The notes under the pieces were generated by a model. It was not told where the DNA came from, made no database searches, and saw nothing but the letters and a program-made list of their open reading frames with translations. 61,200 nucleotides of DNA from positions 61,203 to 122,402 of the forward strand of contig NZ_MTQF01000009.1 of NCBI RefSeq assembly GCF_001975985.1. Reading direction: 5' to 3'. This stretch comes from [Flexibacter] sp. ATCC 35103. GTDB lineage: Bacteria; Bacteroidota; Bacteroidia; Flavobacteriales; Flavobacteriaceae. Of the stretch, positions 27,737 to 35,667 are shown piece after piece (the first letter of the stretch is position 1; each line of letters starts with the position of its first letter). The translations under genes were made by a program, and so were the position numbers.

Positions 27737-28101
27737 TTTGAGAAATGGCACGCGGATGACACTGATTCGCTAAAGCGAAAACACAGATAAAAACGGGATT
27801 TTCTCTTCTAGTATTGTTTAAAAAAAATCTGCTTAATCTGCCAAATCTGCGAGAGAAAAAGTTTGAGAAATGGCACGCGGATGACACTGATTCGCTAAAG
27901 CGAAAACACGGATAAAAAAGGATTTTTTATTGCTGTTTGAAAAAAATCTGCTTGATCTGCTAAATCTGCGAGAGAAAAAAGTTTGAGAAATGGCACGCGT
28001 ATGACACGGATTCACTAAAGCGAAACACGGATAAAAACGGATTTTTTATTGTTGTTTGAAAAAAATCTGCTTAATCTGCCAAATATGCGAGAGAAAAAAT
28101 T
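27737..28101. repeat. three tandem copies of a ~120-bp intergenic repeat
   Basis: Units start at 27737, 27862 and 27982, each opening with TTTGAGAAATGGCACGCG and ending with TCTGCGAGAGAAAAA; the units are 125, 120 and about 120 bases and differ at scattered positions. The inner part contains GATTCGCTAAAGCGAAA, a small hairpin. There are no spacers of constant size and no cas genes, so this is not a CRISPR array. A related AATTCGTGTAATTCGTGGCAA stretch follows at about 28151-28173. The pieces belong to the short intergenic repeats common in Flavobacterium. Confidence 0.85.
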
Positions 28102-28212
28102 AGTAACAGATTAAACACGTTTATTATTTAAATGAGTCAAAGTAATTCGCGAAAATTCGTGTAATTCGTGGCAAAAAACAAAATAGATATTAATTTAAAA
28201 AACATAAAAAAA

Positions 28213-29181
28213 ATGAGCATAAAAATTTATCCTTTACAATTTGAACCAATTCTGAAAGACAGAATCTGGGGTGGCGAAAAATTACAAACAGTTCTTAATA
28301 AACCTATCACGTCTAAAATTACCGGCGAAAGCTGGGAATTGTCTACTGTAGAAGGTGATGTGAGCGTAGTTGCCAACGGAGAATTAAAAGGAAAATCATT
28401 AACAGAATTAATTAATGAATCACCAAATGAAATTTTAGGAACCAAAGTTTACGAGCGATTTGGGAATCAGTTTCCTTTATTGTTTAAATATCTTGATGCG
28501 CGTGAAGATTTGTCGATACAAGTTCACCCAAATGATAAACTGGCAAAGGAACGTCATAATTCTTTTGGAAAGACAGAAATGTGGTACGTAATGCAGGCTG
28601 ATCAGGATGCAAGGATTATTGTAGGATTTAAAGAAGATTCAAGCAAAGAAGAATATCTGGAGAATCTAAATAATAAAAGTTTAGTTTCTATTCTTGATGA
28701 TGTAAAGGCGAAAGCTGGAGATGTTTTCTTTTTAGAAACCGGAACTGTTCATGCAATTGGTGCAGGATTAGTTGTTGCAGAAATTCAGCAAACATCTGAT
28801 ATTACATATCGTTTATATGATTTTGACAGGGTAGATGCTCAGGGAAATAAAAGAGAATTACACGTAGATTTAGCACTTGATGCTATCAATTACAATAAAG
28901 TAGATACCCATAAAAAATACGATAAAGAGGTAAATCAATCTAACGTAATTGTAGATTGCCCCTATTTTACAACCAATTTTATTCCGCTTGACGGGAAGAT
29001 TGAAGGAAGTAAAAACGGAGAAACCTTTACGGTATATATGTGTATCGAAGGTACTTTTGAACTTAGATACGAAAATGTGACTTATCAATATAAAAAAGGA
29101 GATACTGTTTTGATTCCTGCTGACATACGCAGTTATGTTTTAGAAGGTTCAGCCTCAATCTTAGAAGTGTATATTTCTTAA
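28213..29181 (+). CDS. manA: mannose-6-phosphate isomerase, type I (zinc cupin)
   Basis: This 322-residue cytoplasmic enzyme interconverts mannose 6-phosphate and fructose 6-phosphate, feeding mannose from the glycan locus into glycolysis. It has the family opening DRIWGGEKL, and zinc ligands are visible as Gln103 and His105 (QVHPND), Glu122 (TEMWYV) and His180 (GTVHAIGAG). The second cupin half follows (YKKGDTVLIPA). Length is normal for the short Bacillus-like class. A GTG at 28168 extends the frame 15 residues, but it lies in an intergenic repeat and yields a Lys/Asn-rich leader; ATG 28213 starts right at the conserved SIKIYPLQF. It sits between the GH97 and LacI-family genes and has its own terminator. 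Confidence 0.9.
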   Translation: MSIKIYPLQFEPILKDRIWGGEKLQTVLNKPITSKITGESWELSTVEGDVSVVANGELKGKSLTELINESPNEILGTKVYERFGNQFPLLFKYLDAREDLSIQVHPNDKLAKERHNSFGKTEMWYVMQADQDARIIVGFKEDSSKEEYLENLNNKSLVSILDDVKAKAGDVFFLETGTVHAIGAGLVVAEIQQTSDITYRLYDFDRVDAQGNKRELHVDLALDAINYNKVDTHKKYDKEVNQSNVIVDCPYFTTNFIPLDGKIEGSKNGETFTVYMCIEGTFELRYENVTYQYKKGDTVLIPADIRSYVLEGSASILEVYIS

Positions 29182-29194
29182 ATTTTCAACTAAA

Positions 29195-29239
29195 TAAAAA
29201 GAGTCGGAGGGTTTTGTTTTATAAACTCTCCGACTTTTT
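29195..29239 (+). terminator. terminator after manA
   Basis: AGTCGGAG (29202-29209) pairs with CTCCGACT (29228-29235) across an 18-base loop, and a T-run follows to 29239. It separates manA from the regulator gene. The 29240-29381 stretch up to the operator shows no gene. Confidence 0.8.
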
Positions 29240-29381
29240 AATATTCAATAACAGATTATTCATATTAAAAAGGGAATAAGGGTGTAAAGTCTTAAAAAAC
29301 GATTAATATTAAAATTACCTGTAATTGCTGATGATTGTGCTTGTAATTAGCTTTAAAAAAATGATATGTTTAAAAAAATAA

Positions 29382-29420
29382 TTACAAAATCGTTTTAGTA
29401 ACTATTTTTATTTATATTTG
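29382..29420 (+). promoter_or_regulatory. LacI-type operator and -7 box before the regulator gene
   Basis: TTACAAAATCGTTTTAGTAA (29382-29401) is the second copy of the TTAC(T)AAA-TCGT-TTTAGTAA palindrome with one mismatch. TATATTTG (29413-29420) is a perfect -7 box. The operator occupies the position where a -33 box would be, so binding should block transcription. This predicts that the LacI-family protein represses its own gene. Confidence 0.7.
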
Positions 29421-29462
29421 TGATATAATTAATAACAGCTTAATAAAAAATTAACTCCTTAG

Positions 29463-30473
29463 ATGAAAAAGATTACTATTAAGGATATTGCCACAGAGGC
29501 GCAAGTATCTATATCAACGGTATCTTTTGTCATTAATGATAAAGGCGAGAAAATGGGAATCAGCCCGGCTGTGATTAAAAAAGTGCAGCAAGTTGCTGAA
29601 AAGCTTAATTACAGACCTAGTATGATTGCTACAAGTCTTAGAACCGGAAAGACAAGATCTATTGGGTTAATTGTCGAAGATATTTCGAATCAGTTCTTTG
29701 CAGATCTTGCCAGAGTTATAGAAGATGAAGCTAAAAGTATTGATTATAGAGTTTTTTACTGTAGTACAGGAGGAGATGACGGACGTTCTCAGGAATTGAT
29801 ACACAGTCTTTTGCAGGCAAATGTAGATGGTTTTATTATCACGCCAACAGAAAATTTAGAAGACAGTATAGATCTTCTTTTAAAACTGAAAAAACCAGTA
29901 GTCTTAATCGACAGGTATTTTCCGGGACAAAGAGTAAGTCATGTTGTAATGGATAATTATGAAGCGTCTAATACAGCTACAAAATTTATAATTGACAAAG
30001 GCCGTAAAAACATAGCAGTTGTCAATAACGAATCAGAAATGATTCAGATGAAGTTAAGAGAAGATGGTTGTCGTGACGCCCTAAAAGAAGCAGGAATTTA
30101 TAATGAATCACTTGTGCTTCATATGGATTACTACAGCAATGAAGAAACCAGAATTGCAACAATAGCCGGTTTTTTAGAAAAAAATCCAAATATTGATGCT
30201 GTTTTATTTCTTACAAATTATATGGGATTGGCAGGTCTTCAGGCTTTTAAACAAATGAAAATCAGGATTCCTGAAGATATTGCAGTTATAAGTTTTGATG
30301 ATCATGACAGCTTTAAACTGCATACACCGGCAATTAGTGTTATAGCACAGCCTATTGAAGATATTGCTGTTAAATCGATACAATTATTGATGAGCCAAAT
30401 GACAGATATGGAGAAATTTCAAGTAGAAAAAAGTCTTAAAAAAGGTAAATTGATTGTTAGAGAATCAATTTAA
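29463..30473 (+). CDS. LacI-family transcriptional regulator of the glycan locus
   Basis: This 336-residue cytoplasmic DNA-binding protein has a LacI helix-turn-helix at residues 3-50 (ITIKDIATEAQVSISTVSFV, then a hinge-type LNYRPSMIATSLRTGKT). A periplasmic-binding-protein-like effector domain runs from about 60 to 330 (SIGLIVEDISNQFFADL, VLIDRYFPG, PEDIAVISFDDHD). It lies directly before the SusC/SusD pair on the same strand. Three near-identical palindromes, one before its own gene, one before susC and one before GH97, are the expected kind of LacI target. It is inferred to repress these units until a sugar, perhaps mannose or a mannoside, binds. Regulation by LacI rather than by a hybrid two-component system or an ECF sigma pair is less usual for such loci. 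Confidence 0.9.
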   Translation: MKKITIKDIATEAQVSISTVSFVINDKGEKMGISPAVIKKVQQVAEKLNYRPSMIATSLRTGKTRSIGLIVEDISNQFFADLARVIEDEAKSIDYRVFYCSTGGDDGRSQELIHSLLQANVDGFIITPTENLEDSIDLLLKLKKPVVLIDRYFPGQRVSHVVMDNYEASNTATKFIIDKGRKNIAVVNNESEMIQMKLREDGCRDALKEAGIYNESLVLHMDYYSNEETRIATIAGFLEKNPNIDAVLFLTNYMGLAGLQAFKQMKIRIPEDIAVISFDDHDSFKLHTPAISVIAQPIEDIAVKSIQLLMSQMTDMEKFQVEKSLKKGKLIVRESI

Positions 30474-30529
30474 TTTTAAGATAATAATCAAAATAAAAAA
30501 GAAAAGAAACGTTCGTTTTTTTTTACTCA

Positions 30530-30553
30530 TTTTACTAAATCGTTTTAGTAAAA
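30530..30553 (+). promoter_or_regulatory. LacI-type operator upstream of susC
   Basis: This is a perfect palindrome with 10-base arms, TTTTACTAAA and TTTAGTAAAA, around a TCGT centre. It is 212 bases before the susC start. A degenerate half-copy (TTACTATATCGATTTC) begins at about 30597. No clear TAnnTTTG box could be picked between here and susC. Confidence 0.7.
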
Positions 30554-30764
30554 TTTAGACAGAGCAAACTAATAATCAGTAATTTTTTTGACCTGTTTAC
30601 TATATCGATTTCTTGAAATCAGGGTACAAATATATTACTATAAAAAGGATAGTATTTAAAGATGGAGATCTTAGAATACCGTATTAAAATTGAGTTCAAA
30701 TTTTTTATTAATTTTTTAAAAACAATCACGTTAAAACAAAATCAAAACAAATAACCAAAAAAAA

Positions 30765-33700
30765 ATGCTTATGAAACGAATATTGGCAGTGTTAGGAATG
30801 GTATTGTTGAGCAGCTTAGGAGCTGTTGCACAAAACCGATTAATAACAGGCATAGTGGCTGATGCAGAGAACAAGGGAATTGTTGCTGCATCGATAGAGG
30901 TTCAGGGAAAACCGTTTAGTGCAATTACAGATGCGGAAGGCCGGTTTAAAATGAATGTTCCGGAAGGAAAGGTTACATTAAACGTATCATCTATTGGTTT
31001 TGCATCAAAATTAGTGGTACTTCAGGAAAATGAAAACAGAGTTGCCGTTGTCCTGATCGAAAACACACAAGAACTAAAAGATGTTGTAGTAACTTCATTT
31101 GGTGTTAAAAAACAAAAGAAAAGTTTAGGTTACGCAGTTGGAGAATTAAAAGGAGATGAGCTGACCAAGAATAAAGAAATCAACTTAGGAAATGCCCTTC
31201 AGGGAAAAATTGCCGGAGTTAACGTTTCTGCGCCGGTTTCAGGACCTTCAGGTTCTAGCCGTGTTGTAATTCGTGGAGCAACATCGGCTTCTGGTCTTAA
31301 CCAGCCTTTGTATGTTGTAGATGGTATTCCGATAGACAATAGCCAGCAAGGAAATGCAGGAATGTACGGAGGAGCTGATAAAGGAGACGGAATGTCCTCT
31401 TTTAATCCGGATGATATCGCTTCGATGTCAGTACTTAAAGGTAGTGCCGCTTCTGCACTTTACGGATACAGAGGATCAAATGGTGTTATCTTAATTACGA
31501 CTAAAAAAGGAAAAAGCGGAACAGGAATTGGAGTAGATTTTAGTACAAATTCTACCTTCAATACACCGGCAACTCTTTTACACTGGCAAGATCAATACGG
31601 AGCGGGAGCGCCTGTAAATGGTGTTGCAACAAGATTTGCAAACGCACAGGAACTTGGAGATTCTTACTATTTTGCCTGGGGAGATAAATATGATGGAACT
31701 CCGTCTCTTGGTATCGATGGAATTACAAGACCATATCAGGCTTACGGACAGGATAATGTTAAAAACTTCTACAGAACCGGATATTCTTTCAGTAATACTT
31801 TAGCAATTTCCGGAGGAAACGAAACAACTAATTTCAGGTTATCTTTTGGAAATACGAAAGACGAATCTATTTTGCCCGGAACTAACTTTGGAAGAAATAA
31901 CGTGACTTTAAGTTTAAATTCGGCACCAAATAAAAAGGTAAGTATCGAGACAAACGCACAGTATATTTCTGAGAAAAGCCATAACAGACCTTATTTGAAT
32001 GACTCTCCAAGAAACCCATCTTTTCCGGTTACTTTTATGACTCCGGGAACAGATATTAGATGGATCAACAATGCATATGATGAAAATGGAGGAGAAGCAG
32101 ATTATTTTCAATCAAACGTATATCAGACAAATCCTTACTTTGCAACGCAGGAAACCCTGAATAACGATCTTAGAAAACGTTTTATAGGTTCTGCAAAAGT
32201 AAATTATAATATTACCGATAAAATTTACGCAAAAGCTGTCATTGGGATTGATGATATTAATTATGAATTTACAGAGATTGAACCAACCGGAATTAACTAT
32301 GCACCGGGTGGAGCTTATGAAAACACAGTTCAAAACCGTTCTGAGTTTAATGCTTCAGGTTATTTAGGATACAAAGGCGATATCGCTAAAAATCTTTCTT
32401 TGGATGCTTTTGTTGGAGCAAACCGTCAGGATAACAGAATGAGTGGTATTAAAATGAGAGGAAATAACTTTATTGTTCCGTTCAAGTATTTTTATGCAAA
32501 CACTCAGCCTGTAAAAACAGAAAAATTATTTTCTGAAAGCGAAGTAAATTCACTTTTTTATTCAGCAGATTTAGGATATAAAGATTTCTTGTATGTTAGT
32601 TTAACAGGTCGTGAAGATTGGTTTTCAACTTTAGATCCGGCAAATAACAGTACTTTTTACCCATCTGTGAGTACAAGTTTTATTTATTCTGAAATAGTTA
32701 AATTACCGGAATGGATGTCTTATGGTAAAATTAGAGCTGGTTGGGGTAATGTTGGTGGAGCTTTGCCGGATGCTTATGCTTTATCATTAACGTACACTGC
32801 GCCAGACGGACAAACTGATTCTCAAGGTCAGCCAATTTTAGGTGTTAATGGAGAAACAGTTCCAAACAAATTCTTAAAACCTTATAATGTAAGTACAATC
32901 GAATTTGGTTTTGAAAATACATTTTTCAACAACAGATTAAGTACAGATTTGACTTTTTACCAAAAAAGAACAACCAATGATATTGCTGATGCTGATATTT
33001 CTAAAGCTTCAGGTTACAGAACTACAAAAATCAATGTGGGAGAAATCCTGAATCAGGGTGTTGAGTTTGCCGTAAATGTAAAAGCAGTAAAAACACCTAG
33101 TTTTAGCTGGAGTGTTGGTTATAATTTTGCTTACAACAAGAGTGAAGTTGTCAACCTTTCGGATAAAATTCCAACAAAATTGTTAGACGATAACAGAGAT
33201 GCAAGAGCTTCTGTCGTATTAGAAAAAGGACAGCCTTTTGGTGTAATCAAAGCTTATGATTATTTAAGAGATACAAACGGAAACATTGTACTTGATCCAA
33301 GCGGTAAATTCCTGAGAGGAAACTTAATTATTGCAGGACAAGGTGTTGCGCCAACTTCAATGGGACTTTCAAATGATTTCTCTTATAAAAACTTCACACT
33401 TTCTGTTTTTGTAGATGCTAAATTTGGAGGAGAAATTTATTCTGCAACAAACCAATTAGGAATGCGTTACGGATTATCTGAAGCTTCGCTTGCTGGTCGT
33501 GAAGGCGGAGTTGCTGTTTCAGGAACAGATACAAACGGAAATGCTGTAAACACAACTGTTTCTGCTTATGATTACTGGAGAAGTTATAGCGATGTAACAT
33601 CAAATTTTGTATATGATGCTGATTTTGTGAAGTTAAGAGCCATTTCTTTTAGCTATAATTTTCCAAAATCGTATATCGAAAAAACACCTTTCCAATCGAT

Positions 33701-33860
33701 TAGTTTAGCATTCTCTGCTCATAATTTATGGACAATCTATGACAAAGTACCTAATATCGATCCAGAGTCAAACTATAATAATAGCAATGCTCAGGGACTT
33801 GAAAGAGCTTCTATGCCTTTGACAAGAAATTATGGTATAACACTTAATGTCAAATTCTAA
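30765..33860 (+). CDS. SusC-like TonB-dependent outer-membrane glycan transporter
   Basis: This 1031-residue protein has a signal peptide (ending VAQ), an N-terminal carboxypeptidase-like/CNA-type beta domain (about 25-105, ITGIVADAENKGI), a TonB-box-like DVVVTSFG stretch (about 108-115) and a plug domain with VRIRGA-like VVIRGATSA, YVVDGIPID and SGSAASALYGYRGSNGVILITTKKG motifs (about 115-230). A 22-strand barrel follows and ends with an aromatic strand, NYGITLNVKF. It imports oligosaccharides into the periplasm with the SusD partner encoded 11 bases downstream. Met3 (ATG at 30771) is an equally good start. The operator at 30530-30553 points to control by the LacI-family protein. Confidence 0.93.
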   Translation: MLMKRILAVLGMVLLSSLGAVAQNRLITGIVADAENKGIVAASIEVQGKPFSAITDAEGRFKMNVPEGKVTLNVSSIGFASKLVVLQENENRVAVVLIENTQELKDVVVTSFGVKKQKKSLGYAVGELKGDELTKNKEINLGNALQGKIAGVNVSAPVSGPSGSSRVVIRGATSASGLNQPLYVVDGIPIDNSQQGNAGMYGGADKGDGMSSFNPDDIASMSVLKGSAASALYGYRGSNGVILITTKKGKSGTGIGVDFSTNSTFNTPATLLHWQDQYGAGAPVNGVATRFANAQELGDSYYFAWGDKYDGTPSLGIDGITRPYQAYGQDNVKNFYRTGYSFSNTLAISGGNETTNFRLSFGNTKDESILPGTNFGRNNVTLSLNSAPNKKVSIETNAQYISEKSHNRPYLNDSPRNPSFPVTFMTPGTDIRWINNAYDENGGEADYFQSNVYQTNPYFATQETLNNDLRKRFIGSAKVNYNITDKIYAKAVIGIDDINYEFTEIEPTGINYAPGGAYENTVQNRSEFNASGYLGYKGDIAKNLSLDAFVGANRQDNRMSGIKMRGNNFIVPFKYFYANTQPVKTEKLFSESEVNSLFYSADLGYKDFLYVSLTGREDWFSTLDPANNSTFYPSVSTSFIYSEIVKLPEWMSYGKIRAGWGNVGGALPDAYALSLTYTAPDGQTDSQGQPILGVNGETVPNKFLKPYNVSTIEFGFENTFFNNRLSTDLTFYQKRTTNDIADADISKASGYRTTKINVGEILNQGVEFAVNVKAVKTPSFSWSVGYNFAYNKSEVVNLSDKIPTKLLDDNRDARASVVLEKGQPFGVIKAYDYLRDTNGNIVLDPSGKFLRGNLIIAGQGVAPTSMGLSNDFSYKNFTLSVFVDAKFGGEIYSATNQLGMRYGLSEASLAGREGGVAVSGTDTNGNAVNTTVSAYDYWRSYSDVTSNFVYDADFVKLRAISFSYNFPKSYIEKTPFQSISLAFSAHNLWTIYDKVPNIDPESNYNNSNAQGLERASMPLTRNYGITLNVKF

Positions 33861-33871
33861 TAATAAAAAAG

Positions 33872-35389
33872 ATGAAAAATAGATATATTAAAATATTTTG
33901 TGTCGCAATTGTTAGTGCAATGACATTAGCATCATGCGATAAAGGATTCGAAGAAATGAATACGAATCCAAATGCCTTAACAGAACCTGCAGTAAAATCG
34001 ATGTTTACATTAGCTGAGATTTATGTTGACGGTCAGGATTTTTCGAATACAAGAGGAAATAATATTTATGCCGCACAAATCGTACAGCAATTTTCTTCAC
34101 CAGGAGGAGCGGGTTCAAAATATACCTATTCTTCTGAATATTCAGCTGCCCTTTTTGGGGAATCTTATGGAAAAGGATTGAACCAGATTTATCAGTTAAT
34201 GTCGGTTTTGCCAAACAATGATGAAAATTCAAATGCAATTCAGGCTTTAAGAATCATGAAAGTTTTAATGTTTCAAAAACTAACGGATACTTATGGAGAA
34301 GTTCCTTATTTTGAAGCAGGAAAAGGATATAATGGAAATATTTTCACTCCAAAATATGACACTCAGGAAGCGATTTACAATGATCTTTTAAAAGAATTGG
34401 ACGAAGCCGGAACAGCATTAGATGCGAACAAAGGTTTTGTTGGTGCAGCAGATTTATATTACCAAAGTGATGTTGCCAAATGGAAAAAATTAGCCAATTC
34501 CGTAATGCTTAGAGTAGCCATGCGTTTGTCTAAAGTAAATCCGGCCAAAGCTAAGGAATATGTAGAAAAAGCAGTTTCAAAAGGTGTTTTTGCTTCAAAT
34601 GATGACAGTCTTGTTTTAAAACATGATTCAGGTCCACAAGGAGTTAGAACTAATCCTATTACTTCTGCGTGGGTTACAAATGATTTGAACGGAGGAGAAT
34701 CAAACATAAAATTCAGTAAAACATTTATCGATCAGTTAAAAAATAATAACGATCCTCGTTTAAGAATCTATGCTAAATTAGAAGCAACCGGAGATAACAA
34801 TCCGGCAAACCAACAAGGTCTTGCCAATGATGCTAAAGATTTTCCGGGCGGAGACAAAAAAGTTTTCTCAGACCCAAATACTTCTACAGTATTACGTTTA
34901 GATGCACCAACATTAATTATGTCATATGCTGAGGTTCAATATATATTGGCAGAAGCAGCTGTAAAAGGCTGGAACGTTGGCGGAAGTGCACAACAATACT
35001 ATGATAACGGAGTAAAAGCAGCGATGGAAGTATTAACTATTTTTGGTGATAAAGTACCGGCGGTTACACCTGCTGAATACACTACTTATATGACGGCTCA
35101 TCCTTTTAAAATTGCTGGAACTGAGGCTCAAAAAATCGAACAGATTATCACTCAAAAATGGATTGTATTGTTGTTTAATGGTTTTGAAGCTTTTTCAGAA
35201 TACAGAAGAACAGGATATCCGGTTTTAGTTCCTGTAAATGATCCTACGGGAGAAACAAACGGAACAATTCCGAGAAGATTAATCTACGATCAGTCTGAGC
35301 TTTTAACAAATGCAGATAATTATCAACAAGCAATAAGTCGTCAGGGATTAGACAGAATGACAACCAGAATCTGGTGGGATAAACAATAA
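33872..35389 (+). CDS. SusD-like surface glycan-binding lipoprotein
   Basis: This 505-residue lipoprotein has the lipobox LASC at Cys22, followed by DKGFEEMNTNPN, the usual start of SusD-like group 2 proteins. Helical TPR-like units run through the middle (AIQALRIMKVLMFQKLTDTYGEVPYFEA, QEAIYNDLLKELDEA), and the C-terminal region has the conserved LPxR-type IPRRLIYD and RMTTRIWWD motifs. It caps the SusC barrel and captures glycan at the cell surface. It is 11 bases downstream of susC and is followed by a terminator. Confidence 0.9.
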   Translation: MKNRYIKIFCVAIVSAMTLASCDKGFEEMNTNPNALTEPAVKSMFTLAEIYVDGQDFSNTRGNNIYAAQIVQQFSSPGGAGSKYTYSSEYSAALFGESYGKGLNQIYQLMSVLPNNDENSNAIQALRIMKVLMFQKLTDTYGEVPYFEAGKGYNGNIFTPKYDTQEAIYNDLLKELDEAGTALDANKGFVGAADLYYQSDVAKWKKLANSVMLRVAMRLSKVNPAKAKEYVEKAVSKGVFASNDDSLVLKHDSGPQGVRTNPITSAWVTNDLNGGESNIKFSKTFIDQLKNNNDPRLRIYAKLEATGDNNPANQQGLANDAKDFPGGDKKVFSDPNTSTVLRLDAPTLIMSYAEVQYILAEAAVKGWNVGGSAQQYYDNGVKAAMEVLTIFGDKVPAVTPAEYTTYMTAHPFKIAGTEAQKIEQIITQKWIVLLFNGFEAFSEYRRTGYPVLVPVNDPTGETNGTIPRRLIYDQSELLTNADNYQQAISRQGLDRMTTRIWWDKQ

Positions 35390-35408
35390 ATTTGGTTAGG
35401 TTAGTTAA

Positions 35409-35451
35409 AATAAGTCGGGAAGGAATACCTGTACCGCCCGGCTTATTTTTT
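35409..35451 (+). terminator. terminator after the SusC/SusD pair
   Basis: AATAAGTCGGG (35409-35419) pairs with CCCGGCTTATT (35437-35447), with one T-G wobble, and a T-run follows to 35451. It may set a lower level for the downstream enzyme genes relative to susCD. Confidence 0.8.
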
Positions 35452-35469
35452 AAAGATTCAGAGTTTCGA

Positions 35470-35645
35470 AGAAGAAAGAGGAAAGAGGAAAGAGGAAAGA
35501 GGAAAGAGGAAAGAGGAAAGAAGAAAGAGTAAAGAAGAAAGAGTAAAGATTAGGGAGACAAAGCTTTGCCCACTTTGCGGCTAATTTTCTTTATATTCAG
35601 AGGTTAAAAATCCGTTTAAATCCGTGTCATCCGCGTTACAATATC
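35470..35645. repeat. purine microsatellite and intergenic repeat before the GH2 gene
   Basis: At 35470-35548 a GAGGAAA 7-bp unit is repeated about six times and grades into GAAGAAA/GAGTAAA variants, giving a nearly pure purine strand. At about 35605-35640 a piece of the ATCCGTTTAAATCCGTGTCA / TCCGCG intergenic repeat family follows. The same family recurs at 37803-37856. No gene is present between 35452 and 35667. Confidence 0.8.
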
Positions 35646-35667
35646 ACTTGCAGTAAAAAAATAAAAA

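Noticed and set aside
27737..28101. CRISPR array
   Set aside because: Units are ~120 bases, adjacent and diverged throughout, with no constant repeat-spacer pattern and no cas genes.
28168..28212. GTG start giving manA 15 more residues
   Set aside because: The codons come from an intergenic repeat and the extension is Lys/Asn-rich without family similarity; ATG 28213 starts at the conserved region.
30597..30616. Fourth LacI operator before susC
   Set aside because: Only the left half and centre (TTACTATATCGA) resemble the site; the right half does not match.
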